Shown piece after piece: positions 38,449 to 50,350 of a DNA stretch of 64,000 nt (within the stretch, counting starts at the first letter, position 1; each line of letters starts with the position of its first letter). The position numbers were made by a program, and so were the translations under genes. Source of the stretch: Progne subis subis. Its lineage: Eukaryota; Chordata; Aves; Passeriformes; Hirundinidae. The stretch is from positions 1-64,000 of the forward strand of contig JAKJHU010001582.1 of the NCBI GenBank assembly GCA_022316685.1, read 5' to 3'. The notes under the pieces are model-generated. The model saw only the letters and a program-made list of their open reading frames with translations. It did not search any database and was not told the origin of the DNA.

Positions 38449-38683
38449 GCGGCCGTCAGCTCCACGCACGGCCGGGATGGACACGCGGGGGAGAACTGGG
38501 AGAGACTGGGACGGACTGGGATGGACTGGGAGAGCCACGGGTGTCTCGGAGAGGGGCAGGAGGCCCCGGGCATGGACACAAGGAGGGCTGAGGGCTCTGG
38601 GCTGATTCCAGGCAGGTTTTGAGGCGCTCCAGGGCTCATTGCCAGCGCAGGGCCCCACGGGACACGCTCTGCCCCACGCTCAC

Positions 38684-38955
38684 CTCCGCGCTCCACGAGG
38701 AACGGGCTGGACAACTCGTAGTTGTGCCGGCACTGCCTGTCCGCCGCAGCCCGTCTGTACTCCCTCCATCGCGGGTCGCTGTTCCAGGACCTGGCAACTT
38801 CTCCCCACAGGAGGTGTCCCCTCACCTACAGCCCCACATCGCTGCCCGAGGGCAGGAGCTGCTCCCGGTTGTCGCTGTTCCCGTCCCATGAACCTCCCCC
38901 GCTCGGTGCCGTTCATGCAGTGCCAGCCGCACTTCAGCATCTCCTGGAACAGGCC
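38684..38955 (-). pseudogene. Class II beta exon 2 (beta-1 peptide-binding domain), arm B
   Basis: 272 bp between an acceptor ending CACACAG and a good GTGAGC donor, close to the usual 270 bp. It begins GLFQEMLKCGWHCMNGTERG and ends CRHNYELSSPFLVERG, both typical of beta-1. A small deletion near the MGR segment shifts the frame, and TAG (38828-38826) replaces the usual Tyr codon after SDVGL. Non-functional. Confidence 0.85.
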
Positions 38956-39085
38956 CTGTGTGTGCAGGACACAGGTGCGGGGGTGCCCCCAGCAGCCCAG
39001 AGCAGCCAAGAGCTCCGGGGCAGCCCCGACTCCGCAGCCCCAGGGGAGTCCGGCTGAGGAGCTCGGGGCGCTGTGGGGCTGGCTG

Positions 39086-39125
39086 GCGCCTGGGGAGTCC
39101 TCAGCGCCCTGCGCTCTGATGGGCT
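39086..39125 (+). promoter_or_regulatory. Decayed class II X-Y module, copy D
   Basis: Aligns with the module at 43370-43415. It has AGTCCTC (39096-39102), thirteen bases, then CTGATGGG (39116-39123), so both X2 and Y carry substitutions. It is followed, as at 43430, by a second decayed CTGATGGGGCTGA. Confidence 0.55.
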
Positions 39126-39252
39126 CAATTCTTTTAGTGCCTTCTCTGATGGGGCTGAGGAGAGGCCCGGCAGTGGAGAGAAGGATCGGGACAGATCCCG
39201 CCCCGAGCAGCGGCGCGGCCACAACAGAGCCAGCCTGGGCACAGGGAGGGAA

Positions 39253-39700
39253 TTTATTACCAACCAAATCACAGCAGCACCAGGAGAAGGGCAAGAAATG
39301 TCTCCAACACCTTGCCCACAGCCAGCGGGGATCAGCAGGAGCACGGATCAGCAGGGCTCTGCCCAACGGGGGCTCACTGGGGATCATCCAAGGCCGATCC
39401 TCCCACGGGGGATGGAGCTGGAGCAGCGCACGAAGCTCTTCCCGCTCTCGGGGCACTCGCAGCGCTTCCCTTAGCGGTGCCTCAGCTGGGGTCGGGTCTC
39501 TGGGAGAAGCCCTTCCCACACTGCCCACACTCTTCAGGGCCCATCCTTGGTGTGGATGTGCTGGTGAATTTTGAGGCTGGAGTTCCGTCTAAAGGTCTTC
39601 CCACATTCCTCACACTTAGGAGCGCCATTCTCTGGTGTGGATTGTCTAGTGTCAGATGAGGCTTGGAGTCGAAGCTGGAAGCTTTTACCACATTCTCTAC
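39253..39700 (-). pseudogene. C2H2 zinc-finger fragment, copy D
   Basis: AATAAA at 39258-39253, the same terminal block as copies A-C with its stop at 39472-39470, then about three fingers upstream (39482-39700) including CEECGKTFRRNSSLKIHQHI and CGKGFSQR. These fingers differ from those of copies A-C, so D derives from another paralogue. It is cut at 39701 by a solo LTR, with no continuation beyond it. Confidence 0.7.
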
Positions 39701-40365
39701 TGTCCTGGTTTAGGGACAAATTTGGGAGAAAACCCCTGAATGGGATCCCTCTGGGAAGCAATCCCAAATGGCTCCTCCCTGCCAACTGGTCTGGTAAAAA
39801 ACTTTTTTGGAGAAAAGTGGAAAAAACTATTTTACTTACCAAACAAAGTGCATGCAAGTATAAAGAATGAATAAGTATGAAACAATAAAACCTCTCGTTC
39901 TGGAGTGAGATGGCAAATTGAGGAAGTTCTTGCCCTGGATGTAGCTCAGCTCTCTCTCAGTCTCTCATCAGTCCCAGTCGCTCCGCGCTGATGGAAAATG
40001 CCAAGGTCCAGGCCCTGGTGGGCTGCAGGTGCAGCCCTCAGTGCTCCCCTGGGTTTTCAGTCCAGAGCAGGTTTAAACAGTTCCAAGAAAAAGGAAAAAA
40101 ACCCAACAAAACAGTCCATAGAACTTCTCTGCCCTAGCTAGCTGAAACTAACTAAAAGGAAAAAAATATCTTGTCCTGCAGTCTCTCCAAGCCTCTGCAA
40201 ACACCCCTGTCTGGAGAGGAATGTGTAGGAGTCAGGCCGTTTCCTCAAAACAAACTCCTCGCTTCCCTTGCTCTTAGAACCAGTCTTAAAGGCACAGAAC
40301 TCAATATAGAGCACAAACAAAACAGACAATTGGGGATACACGCATCACAAAGTCACCCTAGGACA
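39701..40365 (+). mobile_element. Solo LTR, second copy
   Basis: 665 bp, TGTCCTGGTTTAGGGAC...CACCCTAGGACA, homologous to 28597-29276. Flanks (CTCTAC left, GTCGGG right) do not match. Left of it is zinc-finger sequence and right of it retroviral leader, so this junction is a recombination or deletion point rather than a simple insertion. Confidence 0.8.
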
Positions 40366-41056
40366 GTCGGGCACCTTCCTCCCCCCTGCCAGAAGGGAGG
40401 CAATCCCCTCTCCAGTGGCTGCTTTAACTTAGTAGTCTCTGGAGGGGAGTATTTTTCCCAGCCCTAAGGGTCCTAGCTCCCTCTCCTTAAACCAGTCCTC
40501 TATGGTCCAGCAAAGGGGGCTTATCCCCTCCAGGTATCCTTGGTTCCTTCTCCGTTGGGTCCCACCCGTGTGTCGGTGTCCCACCCGGGGAAAGCCTACT
40601 CCAAGGTACCGCTCGGAGCCTCCTTCAATGGAGGAACGGGAGCCTGCGCGAGTTAGGGTGGCGAACGGAATGATACTCCCCCTTCTCCCACTCTTTCAGG
40701 GCACCTCAGGGTGCACTCGCTCCTCTCACTCACTCTGATACGCTCTTACTCTCACACTGTCTCATACACTCCTACTCTCACACACTCTCTCACTGGCACT
40801 TCTCCCTTTCGCACTCCAATTCGAATTCGTACCACCCGATGCCGAATCCCCACTCACAGAAACCGACCTGTGTCCTGCGAGCCTCGCTCCCTCTCAGAGG
40901 GTCTTTCACTCTGGGTTGCCGGGTCCCTGGTAGCCCTTCGGGAAATCCCAGCTGCACTGTCCACAGTCGAGGAGAAGGTGGTGACCTCAGGTGGGGAAAA
41001 CTCCTCCAGGCGCGCTATTGGGATCCGTCTTCTGCCAGACCGCTTCCAGGTGTGGG
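40366..41056 (-). other. ERV-IV leader and possible gag start
   Basis: Follows the ERV-IV primer-binding site on the minus strand. A GTGAGAGTGT-type short repeat (about 40700-40800) lies within it. No gag domain was identified before the truncation at the solo LTR. Confidence 0.4.
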
Positions 41057-41074
41057 ATCCCAGATGAGTCCCCA
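41057..41074 (-). other. ERV-IV primer-binding site
   Basis: TGGGGACTCATCTGGGAT on the minus strand, close to the gammaretroviral proline-tRNA site TGGGGGCTCGTCCGGGAT. Confidence 0.6.
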
Positions 41075-41078
41075 GAAT

Positions 41079-41549
41079 TGTTTCTGAATGAGGTCACGAA
41101 ACTCTGATGTGGGAATTTGACCAATCATTTTATTAAAGAAAAATGGACTACCAGGAAGGAGGGGTTTGAGCGAGTCTCCCACCCTTTTGGACAAGCCAGA
41201 TACAATGGATGTTGGGAATGTTACTCTCTCTCTTCTTCTTCCCCTCAGGGCTGTCAGTCCCCTTTTTATAGCCTCTGTCTCCTCAGGGATTGGTGGGGTT
41301 TGGATCCTTGCTGTGATTGGCTCCCTTTCTCGGGTTTGATTGGTCTTTAACGGGAGCCTTTCTGGACCAATCGTTCTTTCCCGCCTTTGAACCATTGGTC
41401 AGTTGTCCACCAATCAAGGCCTGGAGTCGGGGTCCGTTCTGGAACTTTCTGTGGGGAAAGAAAGATTCCTCTCTCCCCTCTTTTCCTCTTTCTTTCTCTC
41501 CTGGCATTAGTCCTTAGAAAGCATTGTCAACATTGTCAAGGTTCTAACA
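41079..41549 (-). mobile_element. ERV-IV 5' LTR
   Basis: About 471 bp on the minus strand from TGTTAGAACCTTGAC (41549) to CAGAAACA (41079). U3 holds several CCAAT boxes (GACCAATGG, ACCAATCAAACC, GCCAATCACAG, ACCAATCCC), then GGCTATAAAAAGGGG near 41270 and TTAATAAAATG near 41134. This is the usual gammaretroviral LTR plan. It is followed by primer-binding site and leader only. No 3' LTR seen. Confidence 0.65.
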
Positions 41550-42030
41550 ACTCTTCAAGTGCAACTGTTTACAATTCGCACAAAGATTGCAAATATAAAT
41601 GAAACTTATTGTTACCCTGGTTTTTCTGAGTTTTTTATAGCCTTTTGAATTTTCATAAAATGGAGTCAGATCTTTTTAGTTACTGTAGAATATTAGAAGC
41701 AGTTCTACCTTTTTCCCACAGATGTAACATAAACAAATCCTTTGTTTTTCATTCTCTGTCCTTTGTTTTCATATTTCTAACCTGAAAACAATTGTAACTG
41801 ACAGATGGTTTAGCCACTTGGCTGAAAAATGAAAAACTCCAGAAGCCAATCTTCTGCTAGATCCACAAATGTATAAAAAGTAAGAAATAAACAAACAGGC
41901 TCTCTCTCCGCCTGGATTCAGCCTTGAGCCAGATCAGAGGAACCTCTGCCTGGAAAATCTCTCTCTCTGTGTGACTGCTTTTCGTGTCTCAGTGACAACT
42001 TATAGGATTCAAAGGTCTACCTTTAAGCGT
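41550..42030 (+). mobile_element. LTR-like sequence
   Basis: AT-rich. GTATAAAAAG near 41872 and AATAAACAAACAG near 41886 are followed by CTCTCTCTCCGCC and TTTTCGTGTCTCAGTGACA, looking like the TATA, poly(A) and U5 end of an avian LTR on the plus strand. Ends are not fixed and no partner was found. Confidence 0.35.
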
Positions 42031-42164
42031 TTGTAACACAGCCTGTACAAAACCGTGGGAACTACTTCAACCATGTACAGTTAGAAATTCAAATGAAACT
42101 TATAAGGTACGTGCTTCTATACTTATACTACTCAACAAAAAGTTCAACTTCCCATGTCTATAAC

Positions 42165-42490
42165 AGTCCCACTTTCATCCAGTGTGTTCCCAGTTCTCCC
42201 AGTTGCACCTTGCACAGCCCCAGTAACTCCCAGTATGAGCCCAGTATGATGGCAGACTCTCCCAGGCACTCACACTTGCTCTCATTTGCCCCCAGTGTGG
42301 TCCCAGTTCCTCCCAGCACATTCCCAGTGGCTCCCAGTGTGGTCCCAGTCACCACCTGCATGGTCTCAGGCGCTCCCAGTAAGCATATCCCAGTTGCCCT
42401 GAACATTCTCGTAGTCATTTCCAGGCACTCCCAGTTACCTCAGCATGGTTCAGTTGCCCCCAGTTTGATCCCAGTCACTGCCAGTGTTAT
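42165..42490. repeat. CTCCCAGT minisatellite
   Basis: Degenerate units of the form CTCCCAGT(G/T)TGGTCCCAGT. Non-coding. Confidence 0.65.
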
Positions 42491-43150
42491 AAATAAATAC
42501 TATTCAAATAATCTATGTTTTAGTTACTTAATTGTTAAGTAATTCCATTAAGATTGTTAATGCTATTTCTGTATAAAGAATTTGCCTTATTCCTGTTTTA
42601 ATACTGATTTATCACCTTATTTACTTGTTTGTTAATTAAGAATTCACCTTATTACCTGTATCTCTGCTCCCATTCGCCGGCTAGTGTCTGAATATGCAAA
42701 TAAAAGAACACTGGAATTCTGGGAACAACTCAAGAACAAGAGACTCTAAAAAGCAGGGAACCAAAGTAAAATCCAGGACTGTAGTCGCATTTTAGACTAG
42801 TGCAAGAAGTACGGGGGTCCGCCGAAGCAGCTTTATTTAGTGGCCGTGACCTGAGAAGGAGTCCCCCATCGCTGGACGACCCCTGATCAGCGACGCGAAA
42901 ACGGACTCCCCGGGAAGGGAAAAAGCCCGTGAGGGGGGGTGGGAGTCCCCAGCTTTGCTGTGAAGTGAAGCTGTGTGTACCTCCTCCTCCGCGTTGCCAA
43001 GGGAGCAGGCAAGCTCTCCCCAAGGCCAAGCTTGATAATAAAGAAACATTCAAAAACAGCAAGACTCTGACTATCTTTTTTTTCCAGAACATAACTACGA
43101 GTGTTTAGTGTAATAAACTGGCTTTGCTTGCGCAGCACAGTGTGTCCTCT
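42491..43150. other. AT-rich spacer and unassigned LTR-like block
   Basis: 42491-42680 is AT-rich with nothing recognised. 42690 carries ATGCAAAT followed by AATAAAAG. 42780-43150 has a GC-rich middle, TAATAAAGAAAC near 43035 and GTAATAAACTGG near 43110, suggesting another LTR end, but I cannot define termini. Confidence 0.3.
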
Positions 43151-43154
43151 CAAT

Positions 43155-43262
43155 TCCTGCAGTCCCTGAGATGATTTTGGGAGGGGTCAGGTGTCCCCCC
43201 GCAGCCCCACTGTCACTCTGCCCCCGCCCGCCTGCTCCCAGTGTTCCCAAAAAAGCTTCCCA
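43155..43262 (+). pseudogene. MHC class II beta 3' UTR scrap
   Basis: CCTGAGATGATTTTGGGAGG through CAGTGTTCCCAAAAAAGCTTCC matches the class II 3' UTR of arms A (2455-2550) and B. The poly(A) signal has become AAAAAA. No exon is left upstream. Confidence 0.7.
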
Positions 43263-43369
43263 GTTCACGCCGGTGCCGTTTATTGGGAGGGTCTTGGGGG
43301 CACCCGCGGGGAGCCGGGATTGGGCGGGGAGACGAGTCCGGGAGGGGAACGCTGGGCACTGCGGGTCTG

Positions 43370-43445
43370 CCCGGCAACTGGTGAGTCATCACATCTGCTA
43401 GCTCTGATTGGCTGACCCTGTTCAACGCCTTCTCTGATTGGCTGA
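43370..43445 (+). promoter_or_regulatory. MHC class II X1-X2-Y promoter module facing zinc-finger copy C
   Basis: X1 CCCGGCAACTGGTG (43370-43383), X2 AGTCATCA (43384-43391), Y CTGATTGGCTGA (43404-43415) and a second inverted CCAAT box CTGATTGGCTGA (43434-43445). It lies 110 bp after the class II 3' UTR scrap, the place of the next class II gene in a head-to-tail cluster, but no signal-peptide exon follows. Within 100 bp the antisense 3' end of the zinc-finger gene begins. Confidence 0.8.
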
Positions 43446-43536
43446 GGAGAAGCCCGGGAGTGGAGACAAGGACCGAGAGAGATCCCGCCCTGAGCGCCAG
43501 CGCTGGCACAGACCCGGCCTGGGCACAGGGAGGGAA

Positions 43537-43542
43537 TTTATT
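43537..43542 (-). terminator. Poly(A) signal of zinc-finger copy C
   Basis: AATAAA in GTAATAAATTCCCTCC on the minus strand, identical in context to copy D (39258-39253). About 590 bp downstream of the stop, with an extra block of roughly 370 bp (43565-43940) not present in D. Confidence 0.5.
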
Positions 43543-44128
43543 ACCAACCACAGCGCACCAGGAGAGGGAGAGAAAACAGGACCAGGAACGACGGTTGGCA
43601 CCAGAAAAAACAATACTTTAATATCAGAAAGAAGAAAATAGGAACGATGCCCAAAAACTGTGCACAGTACCCCGGAGAACTCCATGGGGGTAACACAGGG
43701 AAGACCCGGAACTGAGGAAAACATGACAAAATATAGGGTAGGTCTGAGGGTAAGGGTGCAGTCAGACACTCAAACTGGGAAGGTAACCATATTTGTACAA
43801 GATAACTGACCAATCATAAAAACATAAACGGAACAACTTCATTAACATGTAATTCCCAAGAACCTTTACTACTTGCCATCACTAGTAAGGGGTTTCCCTC
43901 AGCCTTAAGTTTAGAGTTGTTTCAGCTTGGCCAACTCCCACACAACAAGGAAAAGAAATCTCCTCAACACCTTCCCCCACCCAAAGGAGATCATCAGGAG
44001 CACGGATCAGCAGGGCTCTGCCCAACGGGGGTCACTGGGGATCATCCAAGGCTGATCCTCCCACGGGGGATGGAGCTGGAGCAGCGCACGAAGCTCTTCC
44101 TGCTCTCGGGGCACTCGCAGCGCTTCCC

Positions 44129-45288
<1,160 letters not shown>

Positions 45289-45316
45289 CCGGCCACTCCT
45301 CAGGAATGAAAAATCC

Positions 45317-46147
45317 TGGTTGTGGAGAAAACAAGAGGAGAGTGCCTTAGGCTGGGGGTTCTTCCTTGCACAAGTTCATCTCAGGAACGTCATTGGCAAT
45401 GTAAGAATTGCCACATTGGTCTGTAAGAACCTCCAAAAGAAGATTCATCCCTAAAGTCCTCCAAACATCAAGACTCAGCCAAAACCTCTTCTAAAAGATT
45501 CAGCCCCTTGCAAAAACCCAAAGCATCAACATTTAGCTCAATCAAGCTCACAAACACCAAGATTCACTCCCATCAAAATCATGGATTCCCCTCCCCAGTC
45601 ACCTGCTGCATGTGGGGAGGGAAACACTCCTGGGGCTGGGGGGAGGCTGCAGATACAGGGAGGGCTGGAACCTTGTGCTGCCTCCTCTTCCTGCTCCTCA
45701 CACTCCTGTGTCCCTACTCTTGCTCACACTCCTCTTCCTCCCACTGTTCCTCTTTCTCCTGCACAATCCCACCTTCTCCTCCCATGTGCATCAACATTTT
45801 GTTCTTCAACCCTGCTTCTCCTTCCCTTCTCCTCCTGCCCCCAGGCCCAGCACCCACTGCCGGCTCCCTCTTCCCCCCAAACCCACAGCATCCCACCGCA
45901 GGGGCAGGGATGGAGCTGGGGCAGGTCGGGCTGGGGCAGCGCTGGGCTCTCGGCCGCTCCCGCCCGCACTCGGTCCCCGCTGCAGCCGCTCCCGCCAGGA
46001 CAGCGCGGGGGGGCCCGGCCTTGGCGCTCCCCCCTCCCACCTCCCCAAATTCCCCTCACGGCGGTGCCCCATGCTCTAGGGGGAATGTCCCACAACGGGG
46101 CACCCCCAGCAAAGGAAGAAGAGCAAAGGGTCTTTACAAACACACGC
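45317..46147 (-). other. Zinc-finger upstream block with CpG-rich segment, arm C
   Basis: Direct counterpart of 5425-6282. CpG core at about 45900-46060. Non-coding as far as I can tell. Confidence 0.4.
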
Positions 46148-46603
46148 TGTCAAGCTGCTTGGGGATAGGGCCAGGCACTTGGACATAAGGAAGGCACAGA
46201 AGAAGCCATCAGCTCCAGAAAATGTTATCAACTGACCACACAGACTGCTGCTCAGCCAAGGGCCGGATTAATTCATCAACTTCGAGAAGAAGAACAAAGC
46301 CTTCACAGAGCTGTGAATATCATTACCTGTGCAGAAGTGGGGGTGCATCATAAGGTGAGATATGTAGTAGGGGGATTGGGAAGTCTGTACCCTCAAATAC
46401 TTCAGACAATGCAGAAAAGGAGAGAGAGAGATGTAGCCAGGAAAATCAGGATGAAAAGGAGGCTGGATCCTCCAACAACTGGAGAGACACCATGGGAAAT
46501 ATCCCATGGCCTCTCCCTTTTTTTTATGAATGAAATTACTTTTACAGGACTCCTCTGTCTTCTTTGTGGACATAAACCTCTGGTGATGTGAGTTTTCCAC
46601 ACA
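46148..46603 (+). mobile_element. ERV-II 5' LTR, arm C
   Basis: TGTCAAGCTGCTTGGGG to CCACACA. Followed after three bases by the proline-type primer site TGGGGCTCCTCTGGAATT (46607-46624). Confidence 0.8.
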
Positions 46604-46624
46604 CCTTGGGGCTCCTCTGGAATT

Positions 46625-48015
46625 CCTTCCACCGTCTGGGACAGCGGGCAGTGAGTGGAGCCTGAAGGTGCCTCACCCAGTTTGGGTGATGGGCTCCCTT
46701 GGGTGGCGGCGGCACCGGGGATTGATTGGGTACCCGAGAGTGTCCAGGAGACAGACGAGTGACAGATCAGGGGGGCTGTGAAGAGTCACCAGGGAGAGAG
46801 CACTGAACATCTCATCAGTGAGGACACTGGCATCTTCAGGGAGCAAACATGGCAGGGAACACAAGCAGGGTGGAAAAGGGAAAGCCAGGAAAGCGTCCTG
46901 GCCAAAGGGATGATGATCCCAAAATATCTCGGAAGGGTCCCTTGGAGAATGTTGAGGCAGTTTGCACATTCTCCCAGAGTAATTTAAGGACATGGACACC
47001 CAGAGGGGCAATAAGGGAAGTTGAGAAGGGATTCAGACAACCGGGGATGGATGGTGTTGGTGTGCTGGGAAGGGTTAGGGTGAAGGCGAGTGTGCAGGAA
47101 TACGGTTAGGGCAAAGAAGCAGCAGGAGGAATCTCTGTGGTAGGAAAAAGGATGATGGAAAAGAGGAGGAAGAGAAAAATACTGAGGACTGGGATGTTTT
47201 TCAGGAGGGTCTTATCCTCTAAATTTGCCAGCTGAGCCAGATCCTTTGTATCCCCGGTTTCCAGGACAGGGAAACAAGGAGGTCAGGATTTCAGGGGGTT
47301 TCTCTGTGCCTGGGCAGCAGCAGGAGCGGGCGCAGAGGTGCGGCACCGGGAGCACGGGCTGGGGGCCTGTGGGGAGCTGCGGGGCCGGGCCGGGGCTGTG
47401 GGGCAGCCGGGGCTCAGCGCCGGGCGCTGCCTGACCCCACCACCCCCGGGCAGGGCCGGCAGTGGCCCCCGGCCCCCAGGAGGCTGCGGGACGCCCCGGC
47501 CGCTGCCCGGCCCCGTGGAGCTGCCGGCCCTGCCCGCCGGGGGAGCCGCCTTTGGACACTGCGGCAGGACAGGCACCGCCTCTGGCATACGGGCTGGGGA
47601 GGGCAGGGCGAGCACAAGGACCAGGAGCAGGAAGGAACACCTGGGAAATGGGCGTTATTCATGCAAGGATCAAGATCATCTTTGAAGGATTTGTTTGCGT
47701 CACTGCAGAAAGGAATGCCCTTGCAGAGAGCTCAGCAGCTGTCACAGGATGAGCACCCACAGGCACTCAGGGGGCTGCAGCAGTGGCACAAGAAGCCCCT
47801 GGAGCAGTTGGTCACAAAGGCACAGCAGGTGAATGCAAGAAGGGGTGAGGAAAAGGCCAAAGTGAAGCCAAAGGCCATGGCAGAGTTTTCTACAGCCCCT
47901 GAGGGATGAACCCCAGGGCCCAAGGGGGCCCCAGCACCCAGGGGACGGGCTCGGCCACAAGCACCTGGCAGAGGCATTGCCATTGCTAGCTCTGGGGTAC
48001 CTTTGTGTCAAATGT
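46625..48015 (+). pseudogene. ERV-II gag-position region with GC-rich core, arm C
   Basis: As 6750-8130. GC-rich core 47310-47630. No domain recognised. Confidence 0.35.
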
Positions 48016-50350
48016 CTGACAAGGCCAATGCTGAAGTGAACCCAGAAGTGTGGGCAGCCCCAGGGAAATAGGGAAAATCAGACACCCAGCCTCTCCAAAT
48101 TACTCTCAAGCAACCAGGACAAGCTGGTGTCTAAAAGCAATACCCTATTCCAAGGGAGGGAAGGAAGGGCTCACAGCCTGGCATTGAGCCCTCTTAAAGG
48201 CAGGGCTTTTGGAGCCTGGCATCTCTCCCTGGAATGCTCCAATGCTGCCAATCAAGAAACCAGATGCAATCTATAGAATGCTGCAGGACCTAAGAAGAAG
48301 AAATGAGATTATTAAACCGAGGCACCTCACAGTCTCAGATCCTTACACCATCTGCAACCAGGTTCCCTCCTCACACTGCTACCATTCAGCACTTGATGGA
48401 AAAGATGCTTTCTGGGGATGCCCACTTACACCGGATGCTGAACAGGAGTTGGCCTTTGATTGGGAACAAGGGTTAGAAGGGAAAATTTACCTCACCCCCA
48501 GGGACTGGGTTAACACAGGATGTGAATGACTTGCTCCAGTAAGGAGGACAAGAAGAAGTGGTAGAAGAAGCCTCTGTGAATTGGCTCCATTTTCAGACTA
48601 AAAAGCATCTTTCAATATGAAAAAAAAAAACCAAAAAAACCCGCACAAATGGTAGAGAAAAAGGTTAAATACTTGACACATATTCTGACAGAGGGTTTGT
48701 GGTGTATTGACCTAGAAAGGGTCAGGGGAATCTCAGAAGTAACGTCACTCAGGACTAATTAAGGAGCTGAGACAATTCTCAGGATTAATAGGCAATTGCA
48801 GGACCTGGACTGAGGATTCTCTGTTCTAGACAGAATATTGTATTACTTTCTAACCCCAGACAGCCTCAATGTTATGGTATGGACATGAGAAAGAGAACTA
48901 AACTTGAGAAAATTTAAAAAAACAAAACTGATTGATGCCCCAGCCATGGCTCTTCCAGACTCAGAAAAGGAATTGGAATTGTATGTGAATGTTAAACACG
49001 GCCATGCCAAAGGAATCCTTGTGCTACAATATTTAACCCACTGGCCAGAGTGGCCCCTCATTGTCTGCACAATTGTGCAGCCACAGCTCTAAGGGGACCT
49101 GAGGCCTGAACACTGACAGCACAAGGAGCTCCTGTTGTTCAAGTCTGGCATCAAGTTCAAGCTTTGATAACCAAAAGAGCTGTGCTCCATTATTACAGTA
49201 CGAAACTCGTTCAGTGGCACAGGAGGATGCAGAATTGAGGACAGGGGAAGGGTTTAACCCAGCCTCCTGTTTCAACAGCCTGGACAGGGGCTGGCAAGAA
49301 ACCCAGGACTGCATTCAAGTGACAGAGCTCCAGACCCAGCCTAGGAGAGATTTAGGACACATTCCCTGGCCTGAGGGAGAAAATCTCTTTATGGATGGGT
49401 CTTAGAGGGCAGGAGAAGGGAAAAGAGTTACAAGACAGGCTGTTATTTAGGAAAGGGAATTAGACAAAGCTCAGGTTACGGCTCACACGGTCAGCTCAAC
49501 CGGCAGAGCTGTGTGTGCTTGTGAGAGCCTGGCACTGAAATGCCCTGAGCAGGAAGGCTCAAATCTCTTCTGCTAACACCATGTCACCTAACAGGGTGCC
49601 AAAGCAATTCTGACTTCTTCAGTAATCACTGCATCACTTAGTAAGGTAATGCTAAAATAAATCATTCCAAGAGAAGGACTGTGGAAGCAATAGATTCAGA
49701 TAGGGGAACTCATTTTCCAGGAAAGATCCTTCAGGGGCTTATGGCAGCTTTAGGAATACAATGGGACCTCCACAACCCCTGGCAACCCCAGAGCTCAGGT
49801 CAGGTAGAAAGAATGAATGGGGAAATGAAGAAAAACCTTTGGAAACTGGTGATAGAAACCAAGATGCCATAGGTATGGCTTTTGCCATTGGTTTTTGCAA
49901 GAATAAGAGCCAGATCCAGGGCAGATATTCAATTATCTCCCCAGTAACTGAGCTCTGGAATTCTTTAAACCCTGGTAAATTCTGGTAATTCTCTGCCCTG
50001 TGCAGGGGGGACATAAGGGATGTGGTATTTAAAGCAGTCTGTGGCCAGAATCCTGTCTCTGCTGAAATCTCTCCCACAGGAAGCTCGGCTGGCACAGACC
50101 CTGCCTTGGCACTTTGCTGCTCACAACATCCAACCAGGACATCGGGTCCTGCCCTAAGGACTGGGAAGAAGCAGCACTGGGGGCCAAGTGGCGTGGCCCA
50201 TTCCAAGTGTCCCTGAGCACAGAAACAGCCCCCAGCACAGCTCAACACGGGGGGACCCCTCACCCTCGGCTCAAGGTCTCGGAAGCCCCGGAGATTTGGA
50301 CGTCCCAGCTGCAGGAGGAGGATGGGAGGCCACGACTGAGCCTGCACTGA
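48016..50350 (+). pseudogene. ERV-II pol, arm C
   Basis: SPWNAPMLPIKKPDAIYRML near 48224 is the cleanest RT start of the three copies. A deletion after 48484 removes the RT segment that holds the LPQG-type motif, and the catalytic site reads D-V-N-D. Connection domain near 48930, integrase DSDRGTHF near 49700 and GQVERMNGEMKKN near 49798. Frames broken. Confidence 0.8.

Larger units (their letters stand above)
37128..38955 (-). pseudogene. MHC class II beta chain pseudogene, arm B
   Basis: Most complete class II beta copy here. On the minus strand: exon 2 (beta-1, 38955-38684), exon 3 (beta-2 Ig domain, 38227-37941), exon 4 (transmembrane, 37502-37386), last exon (Ser-Ser-stop, 37285-37277) and an altered poly(A) signal AACAAA (37133-37128). 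No signal-peptide exon 1 was found. It is disabled by a frameshift and a stop in exon 2 and a one-base insertion in exon 3; the exon 4 donor is GC rather than GT. Intron 2 (38228-38683) contains an X-Y promoter module in the opposite orientation. The gene runs convergently with the zinc-finger gene at 34621-35479. Confidence 0.85.
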
